A stretch of 30,504 nucleotides of DNA from Syntrophaceae bacterium UBA6109 (GTDB lineage Bacteria > Desulfobacterota > Syntrophia > Syntrophales > UBA6109): positions 1-30,504 of the forward strand of contig DIWJ01000064.1 of the NCBI GenBank assembly GCA_002428445.1, written 5' to 3'. This document shows positions 16,328 to 25,192 of the stretch, piece after piece (the first letter of the stretch is position 1; every line of letters starts with the position of its first letter). The notes beneath the pieces are model-generated. The model was given only the letters and a program-made list of their open reading frames with translations, was not told the DNA's origin and did no database searches. The position numbers were made by a program, and so were the translations under genes.

Positions 16328-17071
16328 ATGACCTCCAAGAACACGAAGACCTTCGAATTCCGGCTCGGCAAGACGGCCCTGATCCTCTTCGTCATGGGCA
16401 TGTCCTGCCTCGTCTTTATCGCTTTTGTCGGCGGCGTGCTCGTCGGGAAGCATATCGACGCGTATCCCCAAAAGATCGCCAGGGAGATTCCGGCGAAGAT
16501 CGCAGGCGGGGCGGGGAAGACGCCTGCGCCTGCGACCGTTCCCGGGGCGCCGGCCAAACCGGCCGTCCAGGCGCCCGCGGCGCAGGAAGAGAAAGCGGCG
16601 CCCCGGCCCGCTCCGGTGTCGCCCATTGCCGAAGCCCCCGATACGAAGGGACAGGCGCCGGCCCAGAGCGCCGGAGCGGGAAAAGTATCCCCGGCTGCGA
16701 CTTCTGCGGCGGAGAAAGCGGTCCCGCCGGAGCAGAAAAAGGCTGCGGAAGAACCGGCCGTAAAGAAGACCCCCTCCGAAAGGGCGCCGTCCGCCGCCGA
16801 AGCTGCTCCGCCGAACGGGAAGGGGAAATACCTTCTCCAGGTGGCCTCGTACAGGGAAAAGGAGAAAGCGGAGCAGGTGGCCGGCAGGCTCGGGGCGATG
16901 GGGTACGTGCCGCGGGTCGTCGCGACGGACCTGCGCGAAAAGGGAATCTGGTACCGCGTGCAGGTCGGCGGTTTCGCGACAAGGGAGGAGGCCCGGCGCG
17001 CCTCCGAAGCCATCGCCGCGAAGATGGGCGGGGTGCGTTCCGCCGTGAAACCCTCCTTGAAGGGAAACTGA
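16328..17071 (+). CDS. SPOR-domain inner-membrane protein
   Basis: Protein of 247 residues with three parts: a short cytoplasmic N-terminus, one membrane segment at about residues 15-40 ('ALILFVMGMSCLVFIAFVGG'), a long Ala/Pro/Lys-rich periplasmic linker (about 50-165), and a C-terminal SPOR domain ('KYLLQVASYREKEKAEQVAG' to the end, with 'WYRVQVGGFATREEA'). SPOR domains bind denuded peptidoglycan strands at division septa. Topology matches FtsN/DedD-type septal proteins, although no specific orthologue is claimed. The ATG at 16328 follows AGAGGG; a longer reading inside argS is rejected. It sits between argS and ffh, apparently cotranscribed with argS. Confidence 0.88.
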   Translation: MTSKNTKTFEFRLGKTALILFVMGMSCLVFIAFVGGVLVGKHIDAYPQKIAREIPAKIAGGAGKTPAPATVPGAPAKPAVQAPAAQEEKAAPRPAPVSPIAEAPDTKGQAPAQSAGAGKVSPAATSAAEKAVPPEQKKAAEEPAVKKTPSERAPSAAEAAPPNGKGKYLLQVASYREKEKAEQVAGRLGAMGYVPRVVATDLREKGIWYRVQVGGFATREEARRASEAIAAKMGGVRSAVKPSLKGN

Positions 17072-17106
17072 GCAGCCGCGGCATCTGAAGCCGCTTCAGG
17101 ATTGTC

Positions 17107-18447
<1,341 letters not shown>

Positions 18448-18520
18448 GCAGCAATATGTGATAGCTTCCGAATTCTTATTTCAAAAATGAATATCTCTCT
18501 CAGGAGGTCAACGGGCAAGA

Positions 18521-18772
18521 ATGGCAGTGAAGATGAGACTGACGCGGATGGGGGGCAAAAGCAAGCCGTACTATCGGATCGTAGTGGCAAACAGCGAATC
18601 GCCTCGCGATGGTAAATTCCTGGAAGTATTGGGAAATTACGATCCGAACCAGAATCCTCCCGAAATCAAGGTGAAGGAAGATCGCGTTCGGCAGTGGCTC
18701 GCCAAGGGTGCAAAGCCGACGGTGACGGTATCGAACCTGCTGCTGCGAAAAGGGATCGGGGCGGGTTCATAA
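18521..18772 (+). CDS. rpsP: Ribosomal protein bS16
   Basis: Small-subunit ribosomal protein of 83 residues, beginning 'MAVKMRLTRMGGKSKPYYRI', with 'DGKFLEVLGNYDP' and 'WLAKGAKPTVTVSNLL', all typical of bS16. A full AGGAGGTCA ribosome site lies 11 bases before the ATG. It sits 73 bases after ffh in the standard order. Confidence 0.98.
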   Translation: MAVKMRLTRMGGKSKPYYRIVVANSESPRDGKFLEVLGNYDPNQNPPEIKVKEDRVRQWLAKGAKPTVTVSNLLLRKGIGAGS

Positions 18773-18788
18773 ACGCGGTTTTCCGCGT
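18773..18788 (+). repeat. Hairpin immediately after rpsP
   Basis: Perfect stem ACGCGG / CCGCGT with a TTTT loop directly following the rpsP stop codon. No U-run follows, so it may stabilise the rpsP 3' end or attenuate rather than terminate. The rest of the 189-base gap to khpA holds no convincing gene or promoter. Confidence 0.45.
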
Positions 18789-18961
18789 GCAGCCTGTTGG
18801 AAGAGTTGAGGGCTTCCTGAAATCGTCTTCGCGCGAATGCCTCCGGGGAGGGAGGGGGTATCCGTTGCTGGACGATGTCAGCGGTGATACGATATTGACG
18901 GTTGTTAGGGGTTCACATTCGCTCTGGGGGAGGGGAAATCTTGATTGAGGAGGAAGCTGCC

Positions 18962-19192
18962 ATGAAGGAATTGATCAAGTACATCGCCCAAGCGTTGGTT
19001 GACAAGCCAGAGGCCGTCGAGGTTTCCGAGGTTGTCGGAGAGCAGACATCGGTCATCGAGTTGAGAGTTGCGAAAGAAGACCTGGGAAAGGTCATCGGAA
19101 AACAGGGAAGAACGGCCAAGGCGATGAGGACGATTCTCAGCGCGGCGTCGACGAAGCTACGTAAGCGGACGGTTCTCGAAATCATCGAATGA
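18962..19192 (+). CDS. khpA: KH-domain RNA-binding protein KhpA
   Basis: Single KH-domain protein of 76 residues with the RNA-contacting GxxG loop in '[17 protein letters not shown]'. KhpA partners with KhpB/Jag and binds many small RNAs and mRNAs; in this operon family it sits after rpsP. The ATG at 18962 follows GAGGAGG. Its stop overlaps an in-frame ATG of the next reading frame (ATGA at 19189-19192). Confidence 0.95.
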   Translation: MKELIKYIAQALVDKPEAVEVSEVVGEQTSVIELRVAKEDLGKVIGKQGRTAKAMRTILSAASTKLRKRTVLEIIE

Positions 19193-19222
19193 GTTCGGTC
19201 GCCCGCGGCAGAGGGGAGGGTG

Positions 19223-19258
19223 CCCGGGCGGAACGCGGTGATGGAAAGCTCGCCCGGG
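19223..19258 (+). repeat. Inverted repeat in the khpA-trmD gap
   Basis: CCCGGGCG at 19223-19230 pairs with CGCCCGGG at 19251-19258 across a 20-base loop. It occupies the short stretch where rimM would normally be. The 8-bp all-GC stem ends 14 bases before the trmD ATG and could limit access to its ribosome site. Confidence 0.4.
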
Positions 19259-19272
19259 GTCTGCGGAAACCT

Positions 19273-20013
19273 ATGATCCGGTTCGACATCCTGTCCACTT
19301 TCCCGGATATGTTCGTTTCGCCCTTCGACGCGAGCCTGCTGAAGAAGGCCCGGGAAAAGGGACTGATCGATATCCGTTTCCACGACATCCGGGATTACGC
19401 CGGGGACCGCCACCGCATGACGGACGATGCGCCTTTCGGCGGCGGAGGCGGGATGGTCATGAAGGTCGAGCCGATCGACCGGGCGATTTCGGCGATCCTG
19501 CCCGAGCGGGATCAGGCCCTTGTCGTTCTCCTGACGCCACAGGGGGAAACCTTTCGGCAGGGTCTTGCGGAGGAGCTTTCACGGCAGTCGCGGATCGTGC
19601 TTCTCTGCGGCCACTATGAAGGCGTCGATGAGCGGGTGAGACAGCACCTCGTCGATCGCGAGATCTCGATCGGGGATTACATCCTGACGGGGGGCGAACT
19701 GGCTGCGATGGTCCTGGTGGATGCCGTTTCGCGTCTCGTGCCGGGTGTTCTGGGCAACGAGACATCGGCGGCGGCCGATTCGTTTTCGACGGGGCTGCTC
19801 GAGTATCCCCATTATACGCGGCCGGCGGAATATCGGGGCTGGCAGGTTCCCGAGGTGCTCCTGTCGGGAAATCACCGGGACATCGATTCCTGGCGGCGCC
19901 GGGAATCCCTGAGAAGGACCCTGCGGAGACGTCCGGATCTTCTGGAAAAAACGGAGCTTTCGCAATCCGACCGGGAGATGTTGAACGAACTGCGGGCCGA
20001 TCATCTTTCCTAG
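19273..20013 (+). CDS. trmD: tRNA (guanine-37-N1)-methyltransferase TrmD
   Basis: SPOUT-class methyltransferase of 246 residues that makes m1G37 in tRNAs and so prevents +1 frameshifting. It begins '[14 protein letters not shown]', has '[17 protein letters not shown]' near 48-64, and forms the trefoil-knot SAM site with '[13 protein letters not shown]' and '[17 protein letters not shown]'. The C-terminal domain has '[16 protein letters not shown]'. I place the start at ATG 19273 on homology. An in-frame ATG at 19189 overlaps the khpA stop as ATGA and would add 28 Arg/Gly-rich residues; coupling from khpA makes that start possible. rimM is missing directly upstream. Confidence 0.96.
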   Translation: MIRFDILSTFPDMFVSPFDASLLKKAREKGLIDIRFHDIRDYAGDRHRMTDDAPFGGGGGMVMKVEPIDRAISAILPERDQALVVLLTPQGETFRQGLAEELSRQSRIVLLCGHYEGVDERVRQHLVDREISIGDYILTGGELAAMVLVDAVSRLVPGVLGNETSAAADSFSTGLLEYPHYTRPAEYRGWQVPEVLLSGNHRDIDSWRRRESLRRTLRRRPDLLEKTELSQSDREMLNELRADHLS

Positions 20014-20126
20014 ATGCGGCAGATGACCGGAGCAAAGAACAAATGGAATGAAATTCCCCCGTCGATCGACCGATGCAGGAAGGCGGCGGCCGGGTGGAAG
20101 TCTTATTGAGGAGGAGACAAGTTCAA

Positions 20127-20474
20127 ATGAATGCGATGGAAATGATCGAAAAAGAGCAAATGCGAGGCGATATCCCCGAGTTCAGGGCCGGGGACACCGT
20201 GAAGGTATATGTGCGGATCGTCGAAGGGCAGAAGCAGCGGATTCAGGCCTTCGAAGGGGTCGTCATCCGGAAGAAGCGCGGGCAGAGCCGGTCGAGCTTC
20301 ACGGTGAGGAAGGTATCGTACGGCGTCGGCGTGGAGAGGACCTTCCCGCTGCATTCCCCGATCATCGACCGCATCGACGTGATTACACACGGCAAGGTCC
20401 GCCGGTCCCGCCTCTATTACCTGCGCGAGCTGCGAGGGAAGAAGGCCCGCATCAAGGACCGGGACAAATCCTGA
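20127..20474 (+). CDS. rplS: Ribosomal protein bL19
   Basis: Large-subunit ribosomal protein of 115 residues located at the subunit interface. Family segments seen are '[16 protein letters not shown]', '[13 protein letters not shown]', '[22 protein letters not shown]' and '[19 protein letters not shown]'. The ATG at 20127 is preceded by GAGGAGGAG at slightly long spacing; an earlier in-frame ATG at 20073 is rejected because bL19 starts at this point. Confidence 0.98.
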   Translation: MNAMEMIEKEQMRGDIPEFRAGDTVKVYVRIVEGQKQRIQAFEGVVIRKKRGQSRSSFTVRKVSYGVGVERTFPLHSPIIDRIDVITHGKVRRSRLYYLRELRGKKARIKDRDKS

Positions 20475-20536
20475 GGCGCGGAATCCCGCATCATCCTTTT
20501 TTGCTGTAGCGCCGCGCGGCGAAACGGTTCAGGCGC

Positions 20537-21178
20537 ATGGACGGCTTCGAACGGAATGCCCGTGACCAGGGCTATCGGATAGTGGCCGGCGTCGACGAGG
20601 CCGGGCGGGGCCCTCTTGCGGGCCCGGTCGTCGCAGCGGCCGTGGTTCTGCCGCCGGGATACAGGAACCCCGAGATCAACGATTCGAAGCAACTGACGGC
20701 CGGCAAGCGGGAAACCCTCTTCGACGTCATCAATAGCGACGCCCTTGCCGTCGGCATCGGCGTCTCCGAAGTCGCCCTCATCGATTCCGTCAACATCCTC
20801 CAGGCAACGCTGCTGGCCATGAAAGAGGCCGTCGGCGAAATCTCGCCGCCTCCGGACATGGTGTTCGTGGACGGGCGCAGCCGGATTCCCTTTCTTCTTT
20901 CGTCAGACCAGGAAACCATCGTCAAGGGCGACCAGAAAAGCATCTCCGTTGCGGCGGCATCCATCGTCGCGAAGGTATCGCGGGACCGGATCATGGAGAT
21001 GTATCACCGGCAGTTTCCCCAGTACAATTTTCTCAGGAACAAGGGATACGGGACCGCGGAGCACCTGGACGCGATCGCCCGGTACGGCTGCTGCAAGATC
21101 CACCGCAAATCCTTCCGGATCAGGCAGCCGGTTGAACGGCTCAAGAATCTTTCCCTCTTTTCCGACGAACCTTCATGA
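20537..21178 (+). CDS. rnhB: Ribonuclease HII
   Basis: Endonuclease of 213 residues that removes ribonucleotides from DNA:RNA hybrids. The catalytic carboxylates are all visible: D20-E21 in 'VAGVDEAGRGPLAGPVV', D112 in 'VFVDGRS' and D132 in 'VKGDQKSISVAAASIVAKV'. 'FLRNKGYGTAEHL' is the usual C-terminal family motif. It is preceded by rplS and overlaps yraN by an ATGA, indicating translational coupling. Confidence 0.97.
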   Translation: MDGFERNARDQGYRIVAGVDEAGRGPLAGPVVAAAVVLPPGYRNPEINDSKQLTAGKRETLFDVINSDALAVGIGVSEVALIDSVNILQATLLAMKEAVGEISPPPDMVFVDGRSRIPFLLSSDQETIVKGDQKSISVAAASIVAKVSRDRIMEMYHRQFPQYNFLRNKGYGTAEHLDAIARYGCCKIHRKSFRIRQPVERLKNLSLFSDEPS

Positions 21179-21546
21179 AACAGGATTCCAGACAGACTAC
21201 GGCCGGCCGGGGGGAGGAGGGCGCCGTTGCGTACCTCCGCGACCGCGGTTACAGGATCATTACCCGCAACTGGCGATGCCGGCTGGGCGAGATCGATATT
21301 GTCGCGAGGGATGGGGAAACGCTGGTGTTCGTGGAAGTCAAGAGCCGCCGCTCCTCCGCCTTCGGAACGCCTCAGGCGGCCGTGGACGGCCGCAAACAGC
21401 GGAAACTCTCGCTGGTCGCACTTCAGTATCTTCAGAACGGAAGGGTCAAGCCGGGGCCGGCGCGGTTCGACGTCGTTGCCGTAACGGTGAAGGACGGCGG
21501 CGACGAGATCGAACTGATCCGCAATGCCTTTGATTTTTGCCGCTGA
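21175..21546 (+). CDS. yraN: YraN family (UPF0102) endonuclease-like protein
   Basis: Protein of 123 residues with a Holliday-junction-resolvase-like fold. The characteristic 'GEEGAVAYLRDRGYRIITRN', 'GEIDIVARDGETLVFVEVKSR' (the Asp and Glu-x-Lys of the nuclease core) and 'KQRKLSLVALQYL' are present. Function is not established in the family. It overlaps rnhB by four bases, the standard arrangement, and is the last gene of the cluster; it converges on the polysaccharide export genes 56 bases later. Confidence 0.93.
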   Translation: MKQDSRQTTAGRGEEGAVAYLRDRGYRIITRNWRCRLGEIDIVARDGETLVFVEVKSRRSSAFGTPQAAVDGRKQRKLSLVALQYLQNGRVKPGPARFDVVAVTVKDGGDEIELIRNAFDFCR

Positions 21547-21602
21547 GGGTTGCCGGCGGCGGGAACTGCCGATGGTTCAGCCGGGCTTCCGGATGGTCGA
21601 GG

Positions 21603-23915
21603 TCAGACGGTCTTGCGGCCGGGGGCCTGCCGTTTCTCTTCCACGTCCTCGAGCTTTTCGCCGTAGACGCTGGAGGAAGCCCGTTTCCTGCGGGTGACCT
21701 TCTTCCGCTTCTCTCCGTCTTCCCCGTAGTAGTAATAATAATACTGGTAATAGTAGTAGCTGTCGCGGCCCATCTCGACGCCGTTCAGCACCGCCCCGAG
21801 AAGGCGGGCGTTCACGCTCCTGAGCTGGCTCAGGGCGTTCTTGATGATCTCGCGGTGGACTTCACCCGCGCGGATGATAAGCACGACGCCGTCCACCATG
21901 CGGGACAGGATCACGGCATCCGTCACCGCGGTGACCGGCGGCGAGTCGATGATGATGCGCTCATAGCGGGCGCGCAGCGTCTTGATCAGGCCCTCCATCC
22001 GGTGAGAGCCGAGAATCTCCGATGGATTCGGCGGGATCGGCCCCGACGGGACGATATCGATGTTGGGGATCGCGGTCGCGATGATGGCCTCGTCGACCTC
22101 GCAGCTCCCGACGAGGATATTGGCCATTCCCTTGTCCCGGCTGGTTTCAAAGACCTTGTGCACCTTCGGCCGGCGCATGTCGCAATCGAGGATCACGACG
22201 CGCCCTCCCGTCTGCGCCATGGTGATGGCGACATTGGCGGCGGTGATCGTCTTGCCTTCGCGCGGTCCCGCGCTCGTGACCAGGATCACCTGGGGAGAGG
22301 AATCGGCGGAAGAGAAGAGAATCCCCGTCCGGATGCCGCGATAGGACTCGCTCGCGGTCGCTTTCGGCGTCAGGTGTGCGATCAGGTCTTCGGATGGCTT
22401 GCGCTCCGGATCCCCGGGGTTCGCGCCTTCGTAGGCAAAGGAGGGTACGGGGCCCAGATAGGGGATGCCGAGGTGGTGTTTGATGTCCTCGGGGACCTTG
22501 ATCGTGCTGTCCAGATATTCGAGAAAGAAGGCCAGCCCCACGCCGAGCGACAGACCCACGACGATCGCCAGCAGGATGTTCTGCCCTTTCTTCGGCTTGA
22601 CCGGCGACTTCGGAACCTCCGCCCGGTCGACGACGCGGATATTGCCCGTCTTGATGTCTTCCGTCAGCGACGTTTCCTTGAAACGCTTGATCAGGAGGTC
22701 GTACATCTCCTTCGTGCTCTCCGACTCCCGCCTCAGCACGCTGTAGTCGATCGCCTTCTGGTTCATCTGCAGCGATTCGCCCTTTTGCCTCCCGAGGGAC
22801 GCCTTCAGCGAATTTTCACGGGCGAGGGCGACGCGGTATTCGTTGTTGAGGAGGTTGACGACCCGGCGGATCTCCCTCATCTTCCGGGCCTGGAGCGTAT
22901 CGAGCTCGCTGTCGATCGCCGTCATCTGCGGGTGATTGGGGCCGTACTTCTTGGAGAGCTCCGATTTTCTCTTGGAAAGCTCGATCTCCATGGACTTGAT
23001 CTGGCCGATGAGGGCGTTGTTCATGACCTCGGGCACCGAATCCAGCATGTCCGGCGTCCTTTCGAGGGACGCGGCCGTCCGGTACCGGGTTTCGGCCTCC
23101 ACCCTTTTCGCCTCCGCCTCGACGACCTGGGTGTTGAGGGCGGCCAGCTTCTGCGCGGTGATGGTCTCCACGTTGCTCGAAAAATCGGTCACGATGCCGT
23201 GCCGTTCCTTGTACTGCAGCAGGGCCTGCTCCGCCGCGTCCACCTTCTTGCGTTCCTCGGTGATGCGGCTGTTGAGCCAGTTGATCGCATCCTGCGTCGC
23301 CTTGAGTTTCGTTTCCAGGTTGAGATTGATATAGGCCTGCGAGAGAGCGTTGGTGATCTTCGCCGCGAGGACGGGGTCCTTCGCCTCGTAGCTCACGTCC
23401 ACGAGGCGGCTGTTGCGGATGGGGCTTACGGTGATGCGGCTGATGAAGCTCGAGATGAGGCCGGAATAGGGATCGTCGTCTTCGCCGGGAAGCGCCTGCG
23501 GGGGCTTGGCCGCCTTGAAGAGCGAGAAGAACCCGCTGATGCCGTCGCGGATCGCAAGCTTGATATCGGAGAAAAACCCCTTCCCGGGCTTGGGTACGAA
23601 TTCTTCATTCTCATCGAGCTTGAGCCGCTTGATGACCTCGCGGGCGACGGAACGGCTTTCGATGATCTTGTACTGCGTCTGGTAGTAATCGGTTCCCGCC
23701 GAATCGACACTGACGACTTCCTGGATCGAAACGACCTTCGGGTTTTCCTTCTCGATGATGATCCTTGTCGTCGCCTTGTAGATGGGCGTCGCGGTGAAGG
23801 AGAAGATGGCGACGCTGACGACGATCACGGCGAAGACCGTCAGGATCGTCCAGCGGTGTTTCAGGATCACGCGCAGGTAATCGTGAAGATCGATTTGCTT
23901 GTCCTGGATATTCAT
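21603..23915 (-). CDS. Wzc/GumC-like polysaccharide co-polymerase with BY-kinase domain
   Basis: Inner-membrane protein of 770 residues that regulates chain length and export of exopolysaccharide. The N-terminal Wzz domain has a first membrane segment at about 24-42, a long periplasmic coiled-coil region, and a second membrane segment near 'GQNILLAIVVGLSLGVGLAF'. A cytoplasmic bacterial tyrosine kinase follows: Walker A 'SAGPREGKT' at about 548-556, Walker A' 'DCDMRRP' near 577-583 and Walker B 'IIIDSPP' near 654-660. The tail holds ten Tyr in an eleven-residue run (720-730; DNA 21726-21758), the autophosphorylation cluster, then a basic segment. It starts 3 bases after the Wza-like gene's stop, so the two are cotranscribed. 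Confidence 0.95.
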   Translation of the reverse strand: MNIQDKQIDLHDYLRVILKHRWTILTVFAVIVVSVAIFSFTATPIYKATTRIIIEKENPKVVSIQEVVSVDSAGTDYYQTQYKIIESRSVAREVIKRLKLDENEEFVPKPGKGFFSDIKLAIRDGISGFFSLFKAAKPPQALPGEDDDPYSGLISSFISRITVSPIRNSRLVDVSYEAKDPVLAAKITNALSQAYINLNLETKLKATQDAINWLNSRITEERKKVDAAEQALLQYKERHGIVTDFSSNVETITAQKLAALNTQVVEAEAKRVEAETRYRTAASLERTPDMLDSVPEVMNNALIGQIKSMEIELSKRKSELSKKYGPNHPQMTAIDSELDTLQARKMREIRRVVNLLNNEYRVALARENSLKASLGRQKGESLQMNQKAIDYSVLRRESESTKEMYDLLIKRFKETSLTEDIKTGNIRVVDRAEVPKSPVKPKKGQNILLAIVVGLSLGVGLAFFLEYLDSTIKVPEDIKHHLGIPYLGPVPSFAYEGANPGDPERKPSEDLIAHLTPKATASESYRGIRTGILFSSADSSPQVILVTSAGPREGKTITAANVAITMAQTGGRVVILDCDMRRPKVHKVFETSRDKGMANILVGSCEVDEAIIATAIPNIDIVPSGPIPPNPSEILGSHRMEGLIKTLRARYERIIIDSPPVTAVTDAVILSRMVDGVVLIIRAGEVHREIIKNALSQLRSVNARLLGAVLNGVEMGRDSYYYYQYYYYYYGEDGEKRKKVTRRKRASSSVYGEKLEDVEEKRQAPGRKTV

Positions 23916-23917
23916 CT

Positions 23918-25030
23918 TTAGAAGAAGCTCTCCGGCACGACGATCAGGTCGTTGGGTTTGATGACCACGGCCTGGATGATCTTTCCGCCCTTGGTAATCG
24001 AATCGACATTGACCTCGTAAATCTTTTCCGCGCTGTTTTCGATCCGGACGATGCGGGTCTTGTTGCGCGCCGCGATCGGCGTGAAGCCGCCGGCGATGCT
24101 GATCGCCTCCACGATGGTGATGTCCCGCTTCGTGAAGGCGTAGGAACCCGGATTTTTGACCTGGCCGATGATGTAGAAGTAGTCCGCCTTCGGGATGTAG
24201 ACGACGTCCTGATCTGTGAGGTAGAGGTTGGAGATCTGGTCGCTGCCCTTGAGCAGGGCGTTCAGGTCGAAGCTGATGACGATCTTCGACTCGTTTTCTT
24301 TGCCGTAATTCAGGGTGCGGATGATCATCGCATCCTGCTTTTCGCCCTTTTCCGTGTCGACGCCGCCGGCTTTGGAGATGCCGTCCAGGATGCGTTCGCG
24401 GGCCTGGAGGGGGTAGGGGCCGGGGGTCTTCACGGCGCCCAGCACCGAATACTTCCGTCCCTCGTACTTGACGACCATGACGGCCACGTGGGCTTCATTG
24501 AGATACTGGCCGTCGGCGAGCTTCCGGGAAATCAGCTTTTCGATCTCGGCGGTGGTCTTGTCCGCCACGTGGATGCGGCCGATGAGGGGAAAGGTGATGA
24601 ATCCGTCGGCCGATACGCGGACCGATTCCAGCGTAAGGTCCTTTTCTTCGTATACGGTGACGCTGAGCACGTCATAGCCGCCGACTTTATAATCGGCGAG
24701 TGCGGCGGACCGGCTTTCGGGAAATTTCGCCAGGTACTCCTGCACGTCGTAGATGCGCGTCTTGGCGAGGATGGAATTCAGTCCGTCGTCGGCGTCTTTC
24801 CCGACGATGCTTTTCTTGACTTCCTGGACCTTGGCGATCTCGTCGGCCTTGAGGCCGCGATAGGCGGCGCTCTTCTCCACGGTGGTGACCTTCACCACAT
24901 CTCCGTCCACGCCTGCGCAGGCCAAAAGAAAGAACAGCATCAGGAGGGCCGCGCCGGCGGGGAGAAGCGTCGATAACCGGCGAATCCGGGAAGACGCGAT
25001 CGGCCTTTTTCCGTTTCTTCGAACGTTCAT
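23918..25030 (-). CDS. Wza-like polysaccharide export lipoprotein
   Basis: Outer-membrane polysaccharide export protein of 370 residues. The N-terminus is a lipoprotein signal with lipobox LLAC, C38. A Poly_export domain begins near 'YKVGGYDVLSVTVYEEKDLT', followed by SLBB-type repeats at 'YSVLGAVKTPGPYPLQ' and 'YIIGQVKNPGSYAFTKRD'. Like Wza and GumB, it should form the periplasmic and outer-membrane channel through which polysaccharide passes, working with the Wzc-like kinase encoded next. A 70-residue segment between lipobox and export domain is of unknown purpose. The ATG at 25030 has AAGGCGG upstream. A strong terminator lies between this gene and the FecR gene upstream, so it may have its own promoter. 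Confidence 0.94.
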   Translation of the reverse strand: MNVRRNGKRPIASSRIRRLSTLLPAGAALLMLFFLLACAGVDGDVVKVTTVEKSAAYRGLKADEIAKVQEVKKSIVGKDADDGLNSILAKTRIYDVQEYLAKFPESRSAALADYKVGGYDVLSVTVYEEKDLTLESVRVSADGFITFPLIGRIHVADKTTAEIEKLISRKLADGQYLNEAHVAVMVVKYEGRKYSVLGAVKTPGPYPLQARERILDGISKAGGVDTEKGEKQDAMIIRTLNYGKENESKIVISFDLNALLKGSDQISNLYLTDQDVVYIPKADYFYIIGQVKNPGSYAFTKRDITIVEAISIAGGFTPIAARNKTRIVRIENSAEKIYEVNVDSITKGGKIIQAVVIKPNDLIVVPESFF

Positions 25031-25057
25031 TGTCCGCCTTCTCTCAAGGAGAGAGGT

Positions 25058-25086
25058 TATCTAACCCGGCCGCGGAAAAAATTCAA
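25058..25086 (-). promoter_or_regulatory. Weak candidate promoter for the Wza/Wzc pair
   Basis: On the minus strand TTGAAT (25081-25086), 17 bases, TAGATA (25058-25063). It lies just downstream of the terminator at 25106-25139, where a new promoter would be needed if termination is efficient. Matches are only 4 and 3 of 6. Confidence 0.3.
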
Positions 25087-25105
25087 GACGGCGCCGGGAT
25101 ATCAC

Positions 25106-25139
25106 AAAAAAGTAGAGACGACGTGGCGTCGTCTCTACT
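25106..25139 (-). terminator. Strong intrinsic terminator after the FecR gene
   Basis: A perfect 13-bp stem (25111-25123 with 25127-25139) closed by a 3-base loop, followed on the minus strand by five U residues. It lies 54 bases beyond the FecR stop and 76 bases before the Wza-like start. On the plus strand only three T follow, so it acts mainly on the minus strand. Confidence 0.85.
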
Positions 25140-25192
25140 TTCGGTTTCCAGTCACGCAATCGGAAGCCCTGTCAACCGCATCCGATCGCCCC

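Noticed and set aside
18694..18948. An 84-codon frame between rpsP and khpA
   Set aside because: It overlaps the end of rpsP, has no ribosome site and no recognisable sequence.
21537..23921. A 794-codon open frame on the plus strand opposite the Wzc-like gene
   Set aside because: It is a shadow frame produced by strong GC3 bias. The minus-strand reading has full domain motifs, while this one is low-complexity, rich in Asp, Arg and His, without recognisable domains.
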